Source: CAWDAQ01 sp963800325 (GTDB taxonomy: Bacteria > Actinomycetota > Actinomycetes > Actinomycetales > Dermatophilaceae). From it: DNA of 64,000 nt. The position numbers were made by a program, and so were the translations under genes. The stretch is taken from the NCBI GenBank assembly GCA_963800325.1, contig CAWDAQ010000006.1, forward strand, positions 313,839 to 377,838. Direction: 5' to 3'. This document shows positions 8,019 through 15,808 of this stretch, piece by piece; the stretch's first letter is position 1, and the number at the start of each line of letters is the position of its first letter. A model generated the notes under the pieces. That model was not told where the DNA came from, made no database searches, and saw nothing but the letters and a program-made list of their open reading frames with translations.

Positions 8019-9248
8019 TCACGGTCGCTGCGCGGCCCACAGGTCGGGCCCGAAGACCTCGTAGCGGATCCGGCTGTCCGGCACGCCCCTGGCGAGGAGG
8101 GTGGCGCGGACGTGTCGCATGAACGGCAGCGGCCCGCAGGTGAAGACCTGGACCTCGGCCGGCAGCGGGACCTCGGCGAGGTCCATGTACCCCTCCCGGG
8201 CCCCACGGTCGGTGGGTGCCACCGACTCGTACCACGTGTACGTCGTGAAGTCGTCGATCATCCCTCCGACGTGGAGGACGGTGTCCCGCAGTGCGTGGTC
8301 GGCGGAGGTCCGGTCGGCGTGCGCGACGATGACGGGGCGCTGCGGCTGGGTCCGGCCGATGTGCTCGATGATCGGCAGCACGGTGGTGATCCCCGCCCCC
8401 GCGCTGGCGAGCAGCAGCGGGCCGTCGGCCTCCTCGAGGACGAAGTCGCCGGCGGGGGTGCTGACGTCGAACACGTCCCCGACCCGGGCGTGGTCGTTGA
8501 GGTAGGAGGACACGCGGCCGTCCGGCGCCCCGCCGACGCCGGTCACGCGGCTCACCGTGATCTGCAGCCGCGTCCCCGTCGCGGTGGAGGAGACCGTGTA
8601 CTGCCGAGGCTGGCGGTCCCCGTCCGGCAGGTCGACGAAGACCGAGACGTACTGCCCGGGGACGATCGGCGGCAGCGGGCAGCCGTCGTCGGGCTCGAGG
8701 ACGAGGGAGACGACGTCGTGGGTCTCCTCGATGCGACGGACGACGCGGTAGGGCCGCAGCGGACGGCTGGGGTCGACCCCGGCCTGCTGGTAGAGCCTGG
8801 CCTCCTCGGCGACGAGCTGGGTGGCGAACAGCCAGTAGACCTCGTCCCAGGCGCCGGCGACCTCGGGGGTCACCGCGTCGCCGAGCACGTCGGCGACGGC
8901 GCCCATGAGGTGGCGGCCGACGATCGTGTACTGCTCGGGGCGGATCCCGAGCGAGATGTGCTTGTAGGCGATCCGGCGCAGGACGTGGTCGAACGGAGGC
9001 GCCTCGGGGTCGATGAGGTGGACCGCATAGGCGACCACCGACGCCGCGAGCGCCCTGCTCTGCTCCCCGGTCGCCTGGTTGCCCTGGTTGAACAGCCGGA
9101 GCAGCTCGGGGTGCGCGGTGAACATGCTCGGGTAGAACCGCGCCGTGATCTGCTCCGCGTGGGCGGCGACGACGTCGGCGGTCTCGCCGACGACCGCCGA
9201 GGACTCGGGCGACAGCAGCGTGGTGGTGGGGGCTGGGGTGACGGACAC
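8019..9248 (-). CDS. hmp: Flavohemoprotein (nitric oxide dioxygenase)
   Basis: Full-length 409-residue flavohemoglobin. The globin domain (about 10-150) has LLRLFNQGNQATGEQ and the proximal-haem region YKHISLGIRPEQYTIVG. The FAD domain has RQYTVSS. The NAD domain has SAGAGITTVLPI and FTCGPLPFM. It oxidises NO to nitrate using O2 and NAD(P)H. The GTG at 9248 is preceded by an AGGA-type ribosome-binding site. No NsrR-type repressor gene is adjacent. Expression control is not visible in the 117-bp upstream gap, apart from a small dyad nearer the AAA gene. Confidence 0.93.
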   Translation of the reverse strand: MSVTPAPTTTLLSPESSAVVGETADVVAAHAEQITARFYPSMFTAHPELLRLFNQGNQATGEQSRALAASVVAYAVHLIDPEAPPFDHVLRRIAYKHISLGIRPEQYTIVGRHLMGAVADVLGDAVTPEVAGAWDEVYWLFATQLVAEEARLYQQAGVDPSRPLRPYRVVRRIEETHDVVSLVLEPDDGCPLPPIVPGQYVSVFVDLPDGDRQPRQYTVSSTATGTRLQITVSRVTGVGGAPDGRVSSYLNDHARVGDVFDVSTPAGDFVLEEADGPLLLASAGAGITTVLPIIEHIGRTQPQRPVIVAHADRTSADHALRDTVLHVGGMIDDFTTYTWYESVAPTDRGAREGYMDLAEVPLPAEVQVFTCGPLPFMRHVRATLLARGVPDSRIRYEVFGPDLWAAQRP

Positions 9249-9345
9249 GACGGAGGTCTTCCTTCGGCTCGGGGGCGGGTCGCTGCGGAGACAGCACGAC
9301 CGACCCTGCGCCCGTGGGCCCCGGGACGCTAGGGACCAAAGCCAC

Positions 9346-9364
9346 CGTCCGCACGTTCCGGACG
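9346..9364 (-). terminator. Short hairpin after the AAA ATPase stop
   Basis: CGTCCG (9346-9351) and CGGACG (9359-9364) form a 6-bp perfect stem with a 7-nt loop, directly after the stop codon of the AAA gene (9366-9368) on the minus strand. There is no following T-run. It may help end transcription before hmp or serve as an operator for hmp, whose start is about 100 bp downstream. Confidence 0.3.
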
Positions 9365-9365
9365 A

Positions 9366-10580
9366 TCAGGTGTGGTCGCGCAGGTACCGGCCGAAGTGCG
9401 GCACGGTGAAGGCGATCCGGCCCCGCTCGCCGGAGTAGATCAGGCCCTTCTTCAGCAGCGCGTCCCGCGCCGGCGACAGCGACTGCGGCTTGCGGCCCAG
9501 CACGCGGGCGACGTCCGCGGTCGGCACCGACGTGACCGCCTCGACCGGGGCGTCGTCGGCGTCGGCGACGTCGACCGCGGCGTCGGCCATGGCCCGTAGG
9601 TACTCCCGCTCGCCCGGCGTCGCCCGCTCGAAGCGGGAGCCGAAGAACCCGACGGCGAGCTCATCCTCGGCCTCGGGCCCGGCGACCCGGACGTCGTCGT
9701 CGGTGATCGGCGAGGCCGGGGCGAGGTCCCAGACCGCCTTGCCGTAGGCCTGGATGAAGTACGGGTAGCCGCCCGTGGCCGCGTACATCGCGTCGAGGGC
9801 CCCGGGGGTGAACTCCGCGTCCTCCTCGGCGGCCGGGACGGTGAGCGCGAGGTCGGCGGGCGCGCGGTCGAGGCGGTCGATGCGCTGGTAGCGGAACAGC
9901 CGCTCGCTGTAGGACTTGCTCGCGCTGAGCACCGCGGGCAGGTGGGGCAGGCCGGCGCCGACGACGATGACCGGGAGCCCGGACTGGCTGATCTCGTGGC
10001 ACGCGGCGCAGAGCGCGGAGACGTCCTCGGGGCCGAGGTCCTGCATCTCGTCGACGAACACCGCGACCCCGGTGCCGAGGTCGGCGGCGAGTCCGCCGAC
10101 GTCGCTGAGCAGCTCGACGAGGTCGATCTCGACGTCCCCGCTGTCGGCCCGGCCCGCGACCGCCGGGGCGTCGATGCCGGGATTCCACCGCTCCCGCAGC
10201 CTGGTGCCGGGCGGGGAGTCCCGCTGCGCGAAGGAGCGGACGACGCCGAGGACGTGGGCGACGTCCTCGCGCTGCGGGTGGCCGAGCTCGCGGACGGCGG
10301 TGTGGAGGGCCCCGCTCAGCGGGCGCCGGAGTCGCTGGTCCGGGCGGGCCTCGAGCTTGCCGGTCCCCCACCGGGCCCGGACCGCCTGGCTGCGCAGCGC
10401 GTTGAGCAGGACCGTCTTGCCGACCCCACGCAGCCCGGTGAGGACGAGGGAGCGCTCGGGCCGGCCCCTGGCGACCCGCTCGAGGACGACGTCGAACGCG
10501 CGGAGCTGGTCGTCGCGTCCCGCGAGCTCGGGCGGGCGCTGCCCGGCGCCGGGCGCGTACGGGTTCCTGATCGGGTCCAC
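9366..10580 (-). CDS. AAA ATPase of the Orc1/archaeal-ATPase-like group with C-terminal winged helix
   Basis: The 404-residue protein has a Walker A motif GLRGVGKT (about residues 49-56), a Walker B motif GVAVFVDEMQDL, a sensor-1-like VVGAGLP and a C-terminal DNA-binding-like region with a winged-helix look (VPTADVARVLGRKPQSLSPA, about 350-369). Similar ATPases occur singly in many actinobacteria, without known function. It begins with a GTG at 10580. Upstream is an unusual repeat array (10653-10820), so its promoter must lie within or after those repeats. Confidence 0.7.
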   Translation of the reverse strand: MDPIRNPYAPGAGQRPPELAGRDDQLRAFDVVLERVARGRPERSLVLTGLRGVGKTVLLNALRSQAVRARWGTGKLEARPDQRLRRPLSGALHTAVRELGHPQREDVAHVLGVVRSFAQRDSPPGTRLRERWNPGIDAPAVAGRADSGDVEIDLVELLSDVGGLAADLGTGVAVFVDEMQDLGPEDVSALCAACHEISQSGLPVIVVGAGLPHLPAVLSASKSYSERLFRYQRIDRLDRAPADLALTVPAAEEDAEFTPGALDAMYAATGGYPYFIQAYGKAVWDLAPASPITDDDVRVAGPEAEDELAVGFFGSRFERATPGEREYLRAMADAAVDVADADDAPVEAVTSVPTADVARVLGRKPQSLSPARDALLKKGLIYSGERGRIAFTVPHFGRYLRDHT

Positions 10581-10652
10581 GATGAGAGCGTATGGCCCTC
10601 TCTAGCCCGCATCCGATATTGGCCCATACACCATGATCGCGTGTCGCGGAGG

Positions 10653-10820
10653 CCCCGTGCCCGGTTGAGTGAGCACCACCTGTCCCCGTGCCCGGTTGAG
10701 TGAGCACCACCTGTCCTCGATCGGGCAATTTGGGAACAGCAACTGCTCACTCAACGGGTGGGGTGGGACAGTTGCGGCTCGCTCAACGGGTGGGTGGGAC
10801 AGTTGCTGCTCACCCAACGA
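10653..10820. repeat. Array of about 31-bp units, two forward and three reverse (TTGAGTGAGC family)
   Basis: Two perfect direct copies of a 31-bp unit occur at 10653-10683 and 10684-10714, each containing GGTTGAGTGAGCACCACCTG. They are followed on the opposite strand by related units around 10744-10774, 10776-10806 and 10808-10820, with GCTCACTCAACGGG-type cores. The forward and reverse groups can pair into long hairpins. The same core forms the 27-bp perfect hairpin after pknB (38499-38567). The array fills the space between the rhodanese stop and the AAA gene start. Confidence 0.8.
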
Positions 10821-10846
10821 GCGGCGGGGTGGAGGCGGCCGCTCGG

Positions 10847-11185
10847 TCAGAGGACGCGGGGGGCGCCCGCGTCGGCGACCATCTGCTTGCCGGCCTCGTC
10901 CCAGGCCTTCATGCCGCCGACGACGTTGCTGACGTCGAAGCCCTGCTGGGTCAGCCACGCGACGGCCCGGCCGGACCGGTTGCCGCTGCGGCAGATCACC
11001 GGGAGGACGCCGTTCTCGGGCTCGGGCAGGTCGCCCAGCCGGGAGGGGACCTCGCCGAGCGGGATGTGGACCGCGTTCGGGGCGTGCCCGGCGTCCCACT
11101 CGTTCTGCTCGCGGACGTCGAGGACGACGGCGTCGTCGGCGATCTCGGTGGCGGTGATCTCGGGGGTGTCGCTGAAGTCGCTCAC
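10847..11185 (-). CDS. Rhodanese-like domain protein
   Basis: A single rhodanese domain of 112 residues with VVLDVREQNEWDAGHAPNAV near the N terminus and the active-site loop VICRSGNRSG, which has the catalytic cysteine (about residue 69). Single-domain rhodaneses move sulfane sulfur in the cytoplasm; the acceptor is unknown here. The frame is open far upstream inside the DNA glycosylase gene, but the GTG at 11185 (or 11191, two codons earlier) fits the domain start and leaves about 15-20 bp after the glycosylase stop, so the two genes may be co-transcribed. Confidence 0.82.
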   Translation of the reverse strand: MSDFSDTPEITATEIADDAVVLDVREQNEWDAGHAPNAVHIPLGEVPSRLGDLPEPENGVLPVICRSGNRSGRAVAWLTQQGFDVSNVVGGMKAWDEAGKQMVADAGAPRVL

Positions 11186-11204
11186 GGACACATCGTGGCA
11201 CGGG

Positions 11205-12065
11205 CTACTTGAGGAACCGCGAGGTGCGCCGGTCCGCGAGCGGCTTGCCGCCCGTCTGGCACGTCGGGCAGTACTGCAGCGAGGAGTCGGCGAACGAGAC
11301 CTCCCGGACGACGTCGCCGCACACCGGGCACTCCTGGCCGGTGCGGCCGTGGACCCGCATCCCGGCGCGCTTGGCGTCCTTGAGCTCCTTGGCGGGCTTG
11401 CCGGACGCGGCCCGCACCGCCTGGACGAGGGTGTCGCGCAGCGCCGCGTAGAGCCGGTCGACCTCCTCGTCGTCGAGGCGGTCGGCGATGGCGAACGGGG
11501 ACAGCCGGGCGACGTGGAGGATCTCGTCCGAGTAGGCGTTGCCGACCCCGGCGATGATCGCCTGGTCCCGCAGCACCCCCTTGACCTGGGAGCGTCGGCC
11601 GGCGAGGAGGCGGGCGAGCTCCTCACGGGTGAAGGAGTCCGCGAGCGGGTCCGGGCCGAGCGAGGCCACGCCGGGGACCTCGGCGGGGTCGGTGACGACG
11701 TAGGCCGCGAGCCGCTTCTTCGTCCCGGCCTCGGTGAGGTCGAACCCGGAGCCGTCGGAGAAGCGCACCCGCATCGCGATCGGGGACTTGCCGGGGCGCA
11801 GCCGGGACGTCGGCGCCGTGTCGGACCACCGCAGCCACCCGGCGCGGGCGAGGTGGACCACGAGGTGGGTGCCGTCGCAGTCGAGGTCGAGGAACTTCCC
11901 GTGCCGGCTCACCACGTCGACCGGGGCGGCCTCGAGGGCCTGTGGCGGCGGGGTGAACGTCTTCAACACCGAGATCGAGCCGAGCTCGACGGCGGTGACG
12001 GCGAGGCCGGCGGTCCGCTCGGCGAGGAAGTCGGCGAGGGCCTGCACCTCGGGCAGCTCGGGCAC
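11205..12065 (-). CDS. Fpg/Nei family DNA glycosylase
   Basis: The 286-residue protein starts MPELPEV, giving the catalytic N-terminal proline and the glutamate after it. The helix-two-turn-helix region reads IIAGVGNAYSDEIL. A C-terminal zinc finger has CPVC and CPTC pairs (about residues 244-266). It excises oxidised bases and cleaves the backbone. The stop-to-start gap to the upstream App1-like gene is 1 bp, so they form an operon. The variant details (Fpg versus Nei) are not decided by the motifs I can see. Confidence 0.88.
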   Translation of the reverse strand: MPELPEVQALADFLAERTAGLAVTAVELGSISVLKTFTPPPQALEAAPVDVVSRHGKFLDLDCDGTHLVVHLARAGWLRWSDTAPTSRLRPGKSPIAMRVRFSDGSGFDLTEAGTKKRLAAYVVTDPAEVPGVASLGPDPLADSFTREELARLLAGRRSQVKGVLRDQAIIAGVGNAYSDEILHVARLSPFAIADRLDDEEVDRLYAALRDTLVQAVRAASGKPAKELKDAKRAGMRVHGRTGQECPVCGDVVREVSFADSSLQYCPTCQTGGKPLADRRTSRFLK

Positions 12066-12066
12066 G

Positions 12067-13161
12067 TCAGCCTCCGGTGACGACGTCGGTGGGCATCGGC
12101 GCCTCGCCGAGGACGACGCGGACGAGGCGGAGCAGGCCGTACCCGTCGCCCGCCCGGCACAGCGGGACCTCGGTGGGGCGCGGCGAGCCCTCGTCGGTCG
12201 CGACCGGGGTGAAGTGGGACAGCATCTGCTCGGTCGCGCTGAGGACCCGGATCCCGATGGCGGTCACCCGGTCCGGGCGCTGGTCGGCGAACTCCTGGTA
12301 CAGGCTCGGGTCGTGCTGGCCGTCGTCCCCGACGAGGACCCAGCGCACGTTGGGCAGCTCGTGCGCGAGCCGGCGCAGGCACTCGCGCTTGTGCTCCTGC
12401 CCGGACCGGAACCACCCGGTGTTCGTCGGCCCCCAGTCGGTCATGAGCAGCGGCCCGTGCGGGTAGCCCTTGTCCCGGAGGAACCGGGTCAGCTGCGGCA
12501 CCGTGTTCCACGCCCCGGTGCTGACGTAGACCACCGGCGCCCCGGGCCGCTCGGCGAGCAGCGAGCGGTACATCGTCGCCATCCCCGGCACCGCCTTGCG
12601 GGCCCCTTCGTGCCGGACGAACGTGTTCCACGCGGCGATCATGGGCCGCGGCAGCGTCGTCGTGATGACGGTGTCGTCGATGTCGCTGACGATGCCGAAG
12701 GTCTGACCGCCGTCGACGACGACGACGTCCGCGGTGACCGGCTCGGCGTCCGGGGACTCGATCCGCGCCTCGTGCCACCCGGCCGGGAGGCCGTGCGCCC
12801 CGATGACGAGGTCGATGATCCCGCTGCGGTCGGTCCGTCCCTGGACGACCCGCTCGCCGAGGCTGACCCGGACGGGCGCGCTCATCGCCGGGACCGTGAC
12901 GAAGGAGCGCCACCCGCGGCGCTCCCGGTCGGCGGCCCACTTGCGCAGCGGGCTGGGGTCGGAGGGTTCGTCCGGGTCGTCGCGCCCGGGGTTCTCGGGG
13001 CGGCGGGCCATGAGGACCCGGCCGAGGACGCGCGCCGAGTCCTCGGACCCGTAGCCGGTGTAGGGAAGGATCCGGGTCTGCCACCCGCGCCGACGGAGCA
13101 CCGCGGACAGGATCCGGTTGACGGTGTCCTCGATGATCATCGCGGCGTGGGGCCGGGCCAT
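12067..13161 (-). CDS. App1-like phosphatidate phosphatase (DUF2183)
   Basis: A 364-residue HAD-like protein with the motif VSDIDDTVITTTLP (about residues 210-223), the DxDxT signature of App1/DUF2183 phosphatases, and the later WVLVGDDGQHDPSLY typical of the same family. In fungi App1 dephosphorylates phosphatidic acid; the bacterial substrate is not known. No signal peptide is visible. The gene abuts the DNA glycosylase gene downstream by 1 bp. The ATG at 13161 follows a short leader. Confidence 0.78.
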   Translation of the reverse strand: MARPHAAMIIEDTVNRILSAVLRRRGWQTRILPYTGYGSEDSARVLGRVLMARRPENPGRDDPDEPSDPSPLRKWAADRERRGWRSFVTVPAMSAPVRVSLGERVVQGRTDRSGIIDLVIGAHGLPAGWHEARIESPDAEPVTADVVVVDGGQTFGIVSDIDDTVITTTLPRPMIAAWNTFVRHEGARKAVPGMATMYRSLLAERPGAPVVYVSTGAWNTVPQLTRFLRDKGYPHGPLLMTDWGPTNTGWFRSGQEHKRECLRRLAHELPNVRWVLVGDDGQHDPSLYQEFADQRPDRVTAIGIRVLSATEQMLSHFTPVATDEGSPRPTEVPLCRAGDGYGLLRLVRVVLGEAPMPTDVVTGG

Positions 13162-13259
13162 GCCCCGACTGTAGGCCAGAGACCCGACCCCCCGCCCCCG
13201 GGCGGAGGCCCCCGGCCACGCCCCGGGGCACTCGGCGGGCCCCGCCGTCCGGACCCGCG

Positions 13260-13931
13260 TCAGCCGCGCAGCGCCCCCGCGACCGCGGTCGGCCGGCCGG
13301 TGTCCGCCGAGAGGACCGCCCGGTGCAGGTCACGGCCCCGCATGCCCGGTCCGGGCAGGGTCACGACCCGGTCCTGGTGGCTGTAGAGCAGGGTCGCGCC
13401 GCGGCCCACCCCGAGCGAGAGGGCCAGTCCGGCGTCCTGCAGCGCGAGGTCGTGGGCGGCCGCGGAGGTGGCGAACAGCTCGACCGCGGGACCGTCGAGC
13501 CCGAGCCGGTCGGCGATGAGGGCGACCGTCGCCGGGGACGACAGGTCGGCACCCTCCTCGAAGAAGGCCCGGGTGACGGCGGTGAGCACGGCGAGCACCG
13601 CGCCCGGCCCGTCCTCCTCGGCGGCGAGGAGCGCGATGACCCCGGCGGCGGCGGCGGTCGAGTCCAGCCGCATCGGGCCGTGGCTGACCCGTCGGCGGAA
13701 GCTGCGGCACAGGTGCACGCGGTGCTCCCGCTCGACGGCGTCCGGGTCGCCGAACACGGCCCCGGCCGGGACGTCGCGGTGACCGCCGGTGAGGACCACC
13801 CCGAACTCCACACCCGGCCCGACGCGCTCGTGCAGGTCGGCGACCGCGGGCAGGAACCGCAGCAGCCACGGGGAGTGGACGTCGGCGAACAGGGTGAGCA
13901 GGGGGGTGTTGCCCCACGGTCCGAAGCGCAT
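13260..13931 (-). CDS. DsbA-like thioredoxin-fold protein without a CXXC motif
   Basis: The 223-residue protein opens LLTLFADVHSPWLLRFLPAV, where SPWLL sits at the position of the DsbA active-site CXXC. The middle is an alanine-rich helical insert, and the end (LLYSHQDRVVTLPGP) has the strand-turn pattern of thioredoxin folds. The fold match is inferred from this order, not from strong motifs. If correct, the missing cysteines rule out simple disulfide exchange; related proteins include FrnE-like and isomerase-like members. Transcribed alone, with a GC-rich gap to the App1-like gene. Confidence 0.5.
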   Translation of the reverse strand: MRFGPWGNTPLLTLFADVHSPWLLRFLPAVADLHERVGPGVEFGVVLTGGHRDVPAGAVFGDPDAVEREHRVHLCRSFRRRVSHGPMRLDSTAAAAGVIALLAAEEDGPGAVLAVLTAVTRAFFEEGADLSSPATVALIADRLGLDGPAVELFATSAAAHDLALQDAGLALSLGVGRGATLLYSHQDRVVTLPGPGMRGRDLHRAVLSADTGRPTAVAGALRG

Positions 13932-14003
13932 GGCGGCCTCTCGCGTCGGGCCCCGGCGCCGGCGTGGGACCTCCGCCGGCGCGGGTGCGGTGGACAGGAA
14001 CGC

Positions 14004-14045
14004 AAAAAGACCGGGCCGACCTCACGGAGGTCGGGACCCGGTCTT
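14004..14045 (-). terminator. Rho-independent terminator of the GAF-ANTAR gene
   Basis: On the minus strand a GC-rich stem (AAGACCGGG...CCCGGTCTT with an inner ACCTC/GAGGT pairing) is followed by a run of five T. It lies 43 bp after the stop of the GAF-ANTAR gene and before the next minus-strand gene. It is the one clear T-tailed intrinsic terminator in the window. Confidence 0.8.
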
Positions 14046-14087
14046 CTGCAGGTGCGCTCGAGTCTACCGGCGGGTCGCCGGGTTCGC

Positions 14088-14852
14088 TCACTCTCCGGCG
14101 GCGCTGCCGGTGGGCGCGGAGGCGTCCTCGGGTCCGGTGGCGCCGCGGACGACCTCGGTGGCGAGCTCGCGCAGCTTGACGTTGGTCCGCTGGGACTGGA
14201 CGCGCAGCGCCTCGAACGCGGCCGTCTCGGTCAGTCCGTGCCGCCCCATGAGGACGCCCTTGGCCTGCTCGATGACGACCCGGGAGACGAGCGCCCGCTC
14301 CAGCTGCCCGGCGAGCTCCTGCACGCCGAGCAGCCGGATGGCCGCGGCGATCGTGTCGGCGGCCCGCGAGGCGACGATGCGCAGCTGGGCCATGTCGGCG
14401 TCGAGGAAGGCGTCGGCGGCGAACGCGTAGAGGTTGAGCGCGCCGACCGTGTCGCCCCCCGTGGCCAGCGGCAGCGCGACGAGGGAGCGCACCTGCTCGC
14501 CCTCGACGGCCGCGGCGAAGCGGGGCCAGCGCTCGGCCGCGGTGTCCAGGTCGACGGCGACCTCGACGCCGGTGCGGTAGGCCTCCAGGCAGGGTCCCTC
14601 GTCGAGGCGGTACTGGATCGCGTCCACCTCGAGGGTGTGCACCGTGGTGTAGGTCGCGGTGCTCGGCAGGTCCTCGTTGAGCAGCGTCACCCCCACGGCG
14701 TCGCAGCCGGGCACGTGCCGACGGACGGCGTCGGCGAGGACGTCGAGGTAGTCCTGGAGCTCCTCGACGGACCCGAGCACGCTGCCGGAGAACTCGGCGA
14801 GGAACGACTCGAGCTCGACCGTCGGGGTCGGCGTCAGGACGAAGTCGGACAT
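14088..14852 (-). CDS. GAF and ANTAR domain RNA-binding antiterminator-type regulator
   Basis: The 254-residue protein has an N-terminal GAF domain (about 20-165; GVTLLNEDLPSTATYT and YRLDEGPCLEAYRTG are typical) and a C-terminal ANTAR three-helix domain (about 175-235; VIEQAKGVLMGRHGLTETAAFEALR). ANTAR domains bind paired hairpins in nascent RNA to prevent termination. There is no adjacent histidine kinase or target operon, so the signal and the target are unknown. It is monocistronic and ends at the terminator at 14004-14045. Confidence 0.9.
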   Translation of the reverse strand: MSDFVLTPTPTVELESFLAEFSGSVLGSVEELQDYLDVLADAVRRHVPGCDAVGVTLLNEDLPSTATYTTVHTLEVDAIQYRLDEGPCLEAYRTGVEVAVDLDTAAERWPRFAAAVEGEQVRSLVALPLATGGDTVGALNLYAFAADAFLDADMAQLRIVASRAADTIAAAIRLLGVQELAGQLERALVSRVVIEQAKGVLMGRHGLTETAAFEALRVQSQRTNVKLRELATEVVRGATGPEDASAPTGSAAGE

Positions 14853-15004
14853 GACGGGCTCCTGGCAGGCGGAGGTGCTGACTCACGGTAGCCGACGGCC
14901 GGCCCGCCGGGGGGCGGGAGCGACGACAGACCTCGCCCGGGTGCAGGATGGGCCCGGGACGACACCGGGGCCGGCCCCGGGGGACGGCGTGAGCGGAGGA
15001 GCGC

Positions 15005-15778
15005 ATGGCACGAGCCGAGTACCGCAAGGCGAGGGCGAACGCCCCGACCGGGTACTTCGCGTGGGAGGCCGCGGGGCTGCGCTGGCTCGCCGGGGTCGAG
15101 GGCGGGGCCACCGTCGCCGAGGTGCGCGACGTCGACGAGGGGGGCCTGACGCTGACCCGGATCGAGCCCGGACGGGCGACCCGGGAGGCCGCGGAGTCCC
15201 TCGGGCGGGGCCTTGCCCGGACGCACGCCGCCGGGGCCGACGGGCACGGCGCGCCACCGGAGGGCTGGGAGGGCGACGGGTTCCTCGGGCCGCTCGACGA
15301 GCTCCTCCCGCTCCGTCTGGACCCGACCCCGCGGTGGGGGGAGTTCTACGCCGAGCAGCGGATCCTCTTCACCCTCCGGCTGGGCCTGGAGCGGGGCACC
15401 TACACCAGCGCGGACGTCCCCGTCTTCGAGGAGGTCGCCGAGCGGGTCTCGGCGGGCCAGTTCGACGACGCCGAGCCCGCGTCCCGGCTGCACGGCGACC
15501 TGTGGTCCGGCAACGTCATGTTCATCGGCGAGGACGCGGTCCTCATCGACCCCGCCGCCCACGGCGGGAACCGGGAGACCGACCTCGCCATGCTCGCCCT
15601 GTTCGGCTGCCCCCACCTCGAGGCCGTGCTCGGGGCCTACGAGGAGACCCATCCGCTCGCGGACGGCTGGCAGGACCGGGTCATGCTCCACCAGCTCCAC
15701 CCGCTCATGGTGCACGCCGTCCTGTTCGGTGGTGGGTTCGTCGGCCAGAGCCGAGCGGTCGCGAAACGCTACCGCTGA
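15005..15778 (+). CDS. Fructosamine kinase family protein
   Basis: The 257-residue aminoglycoside-phosphotransferase fold protein has the catalytic loop SRLHGDLWSGNVMF (about residues 161-174) and the metal motif LIDPAAHGGNRETDLAM. These are the signature of fructosamine-3-kinases, which phosphorylate sugars bound to protein amines so that the adduct falls off. The ATG at 15005 follows GAGGAGCGC, a good ribosome-binding site. It is convergent with the amidase gene. Confidence 0.88.
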   Translation: MARAEYRKARANAPTGYFAWEAAGLRWLAGVEGGATVAEVRDVDEGGLTLTRIEPGRATREAAESLGRGLARTHAAGADGHGAPPEGWEGDGFLGPLDELLPLRLDPTPRWGEFYAEQRILFTLRLGLERGTYTSADVPVFEEVAERVSAGQFDDAEPASRLHGDLWSGNVMFIGEDAVLIDPAAHGGNRETDLAMLALFGCPHLEAVLGAYEETHPLADGWQDRVMLHQLHPLMVHAVLFGGGFVGQSRAVAKRYR

Positions 15779-15808
15779 CGCGGCGCCCCCCGCCCGCCGC
15801 GACGGGCC

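Noticed and set aside
10585..10640. GTATGG/CCATAC inverted repeat as an operator of the AAA gene
   Set aside because: The arms are only six bases and the loop is about 27 bp, so chance occurrence is likely.
10653..10820. CRISPR array
   Set aside because: The 31-bp units are directly adjacent or inverted, without uniform spacers or nearby cas genes.
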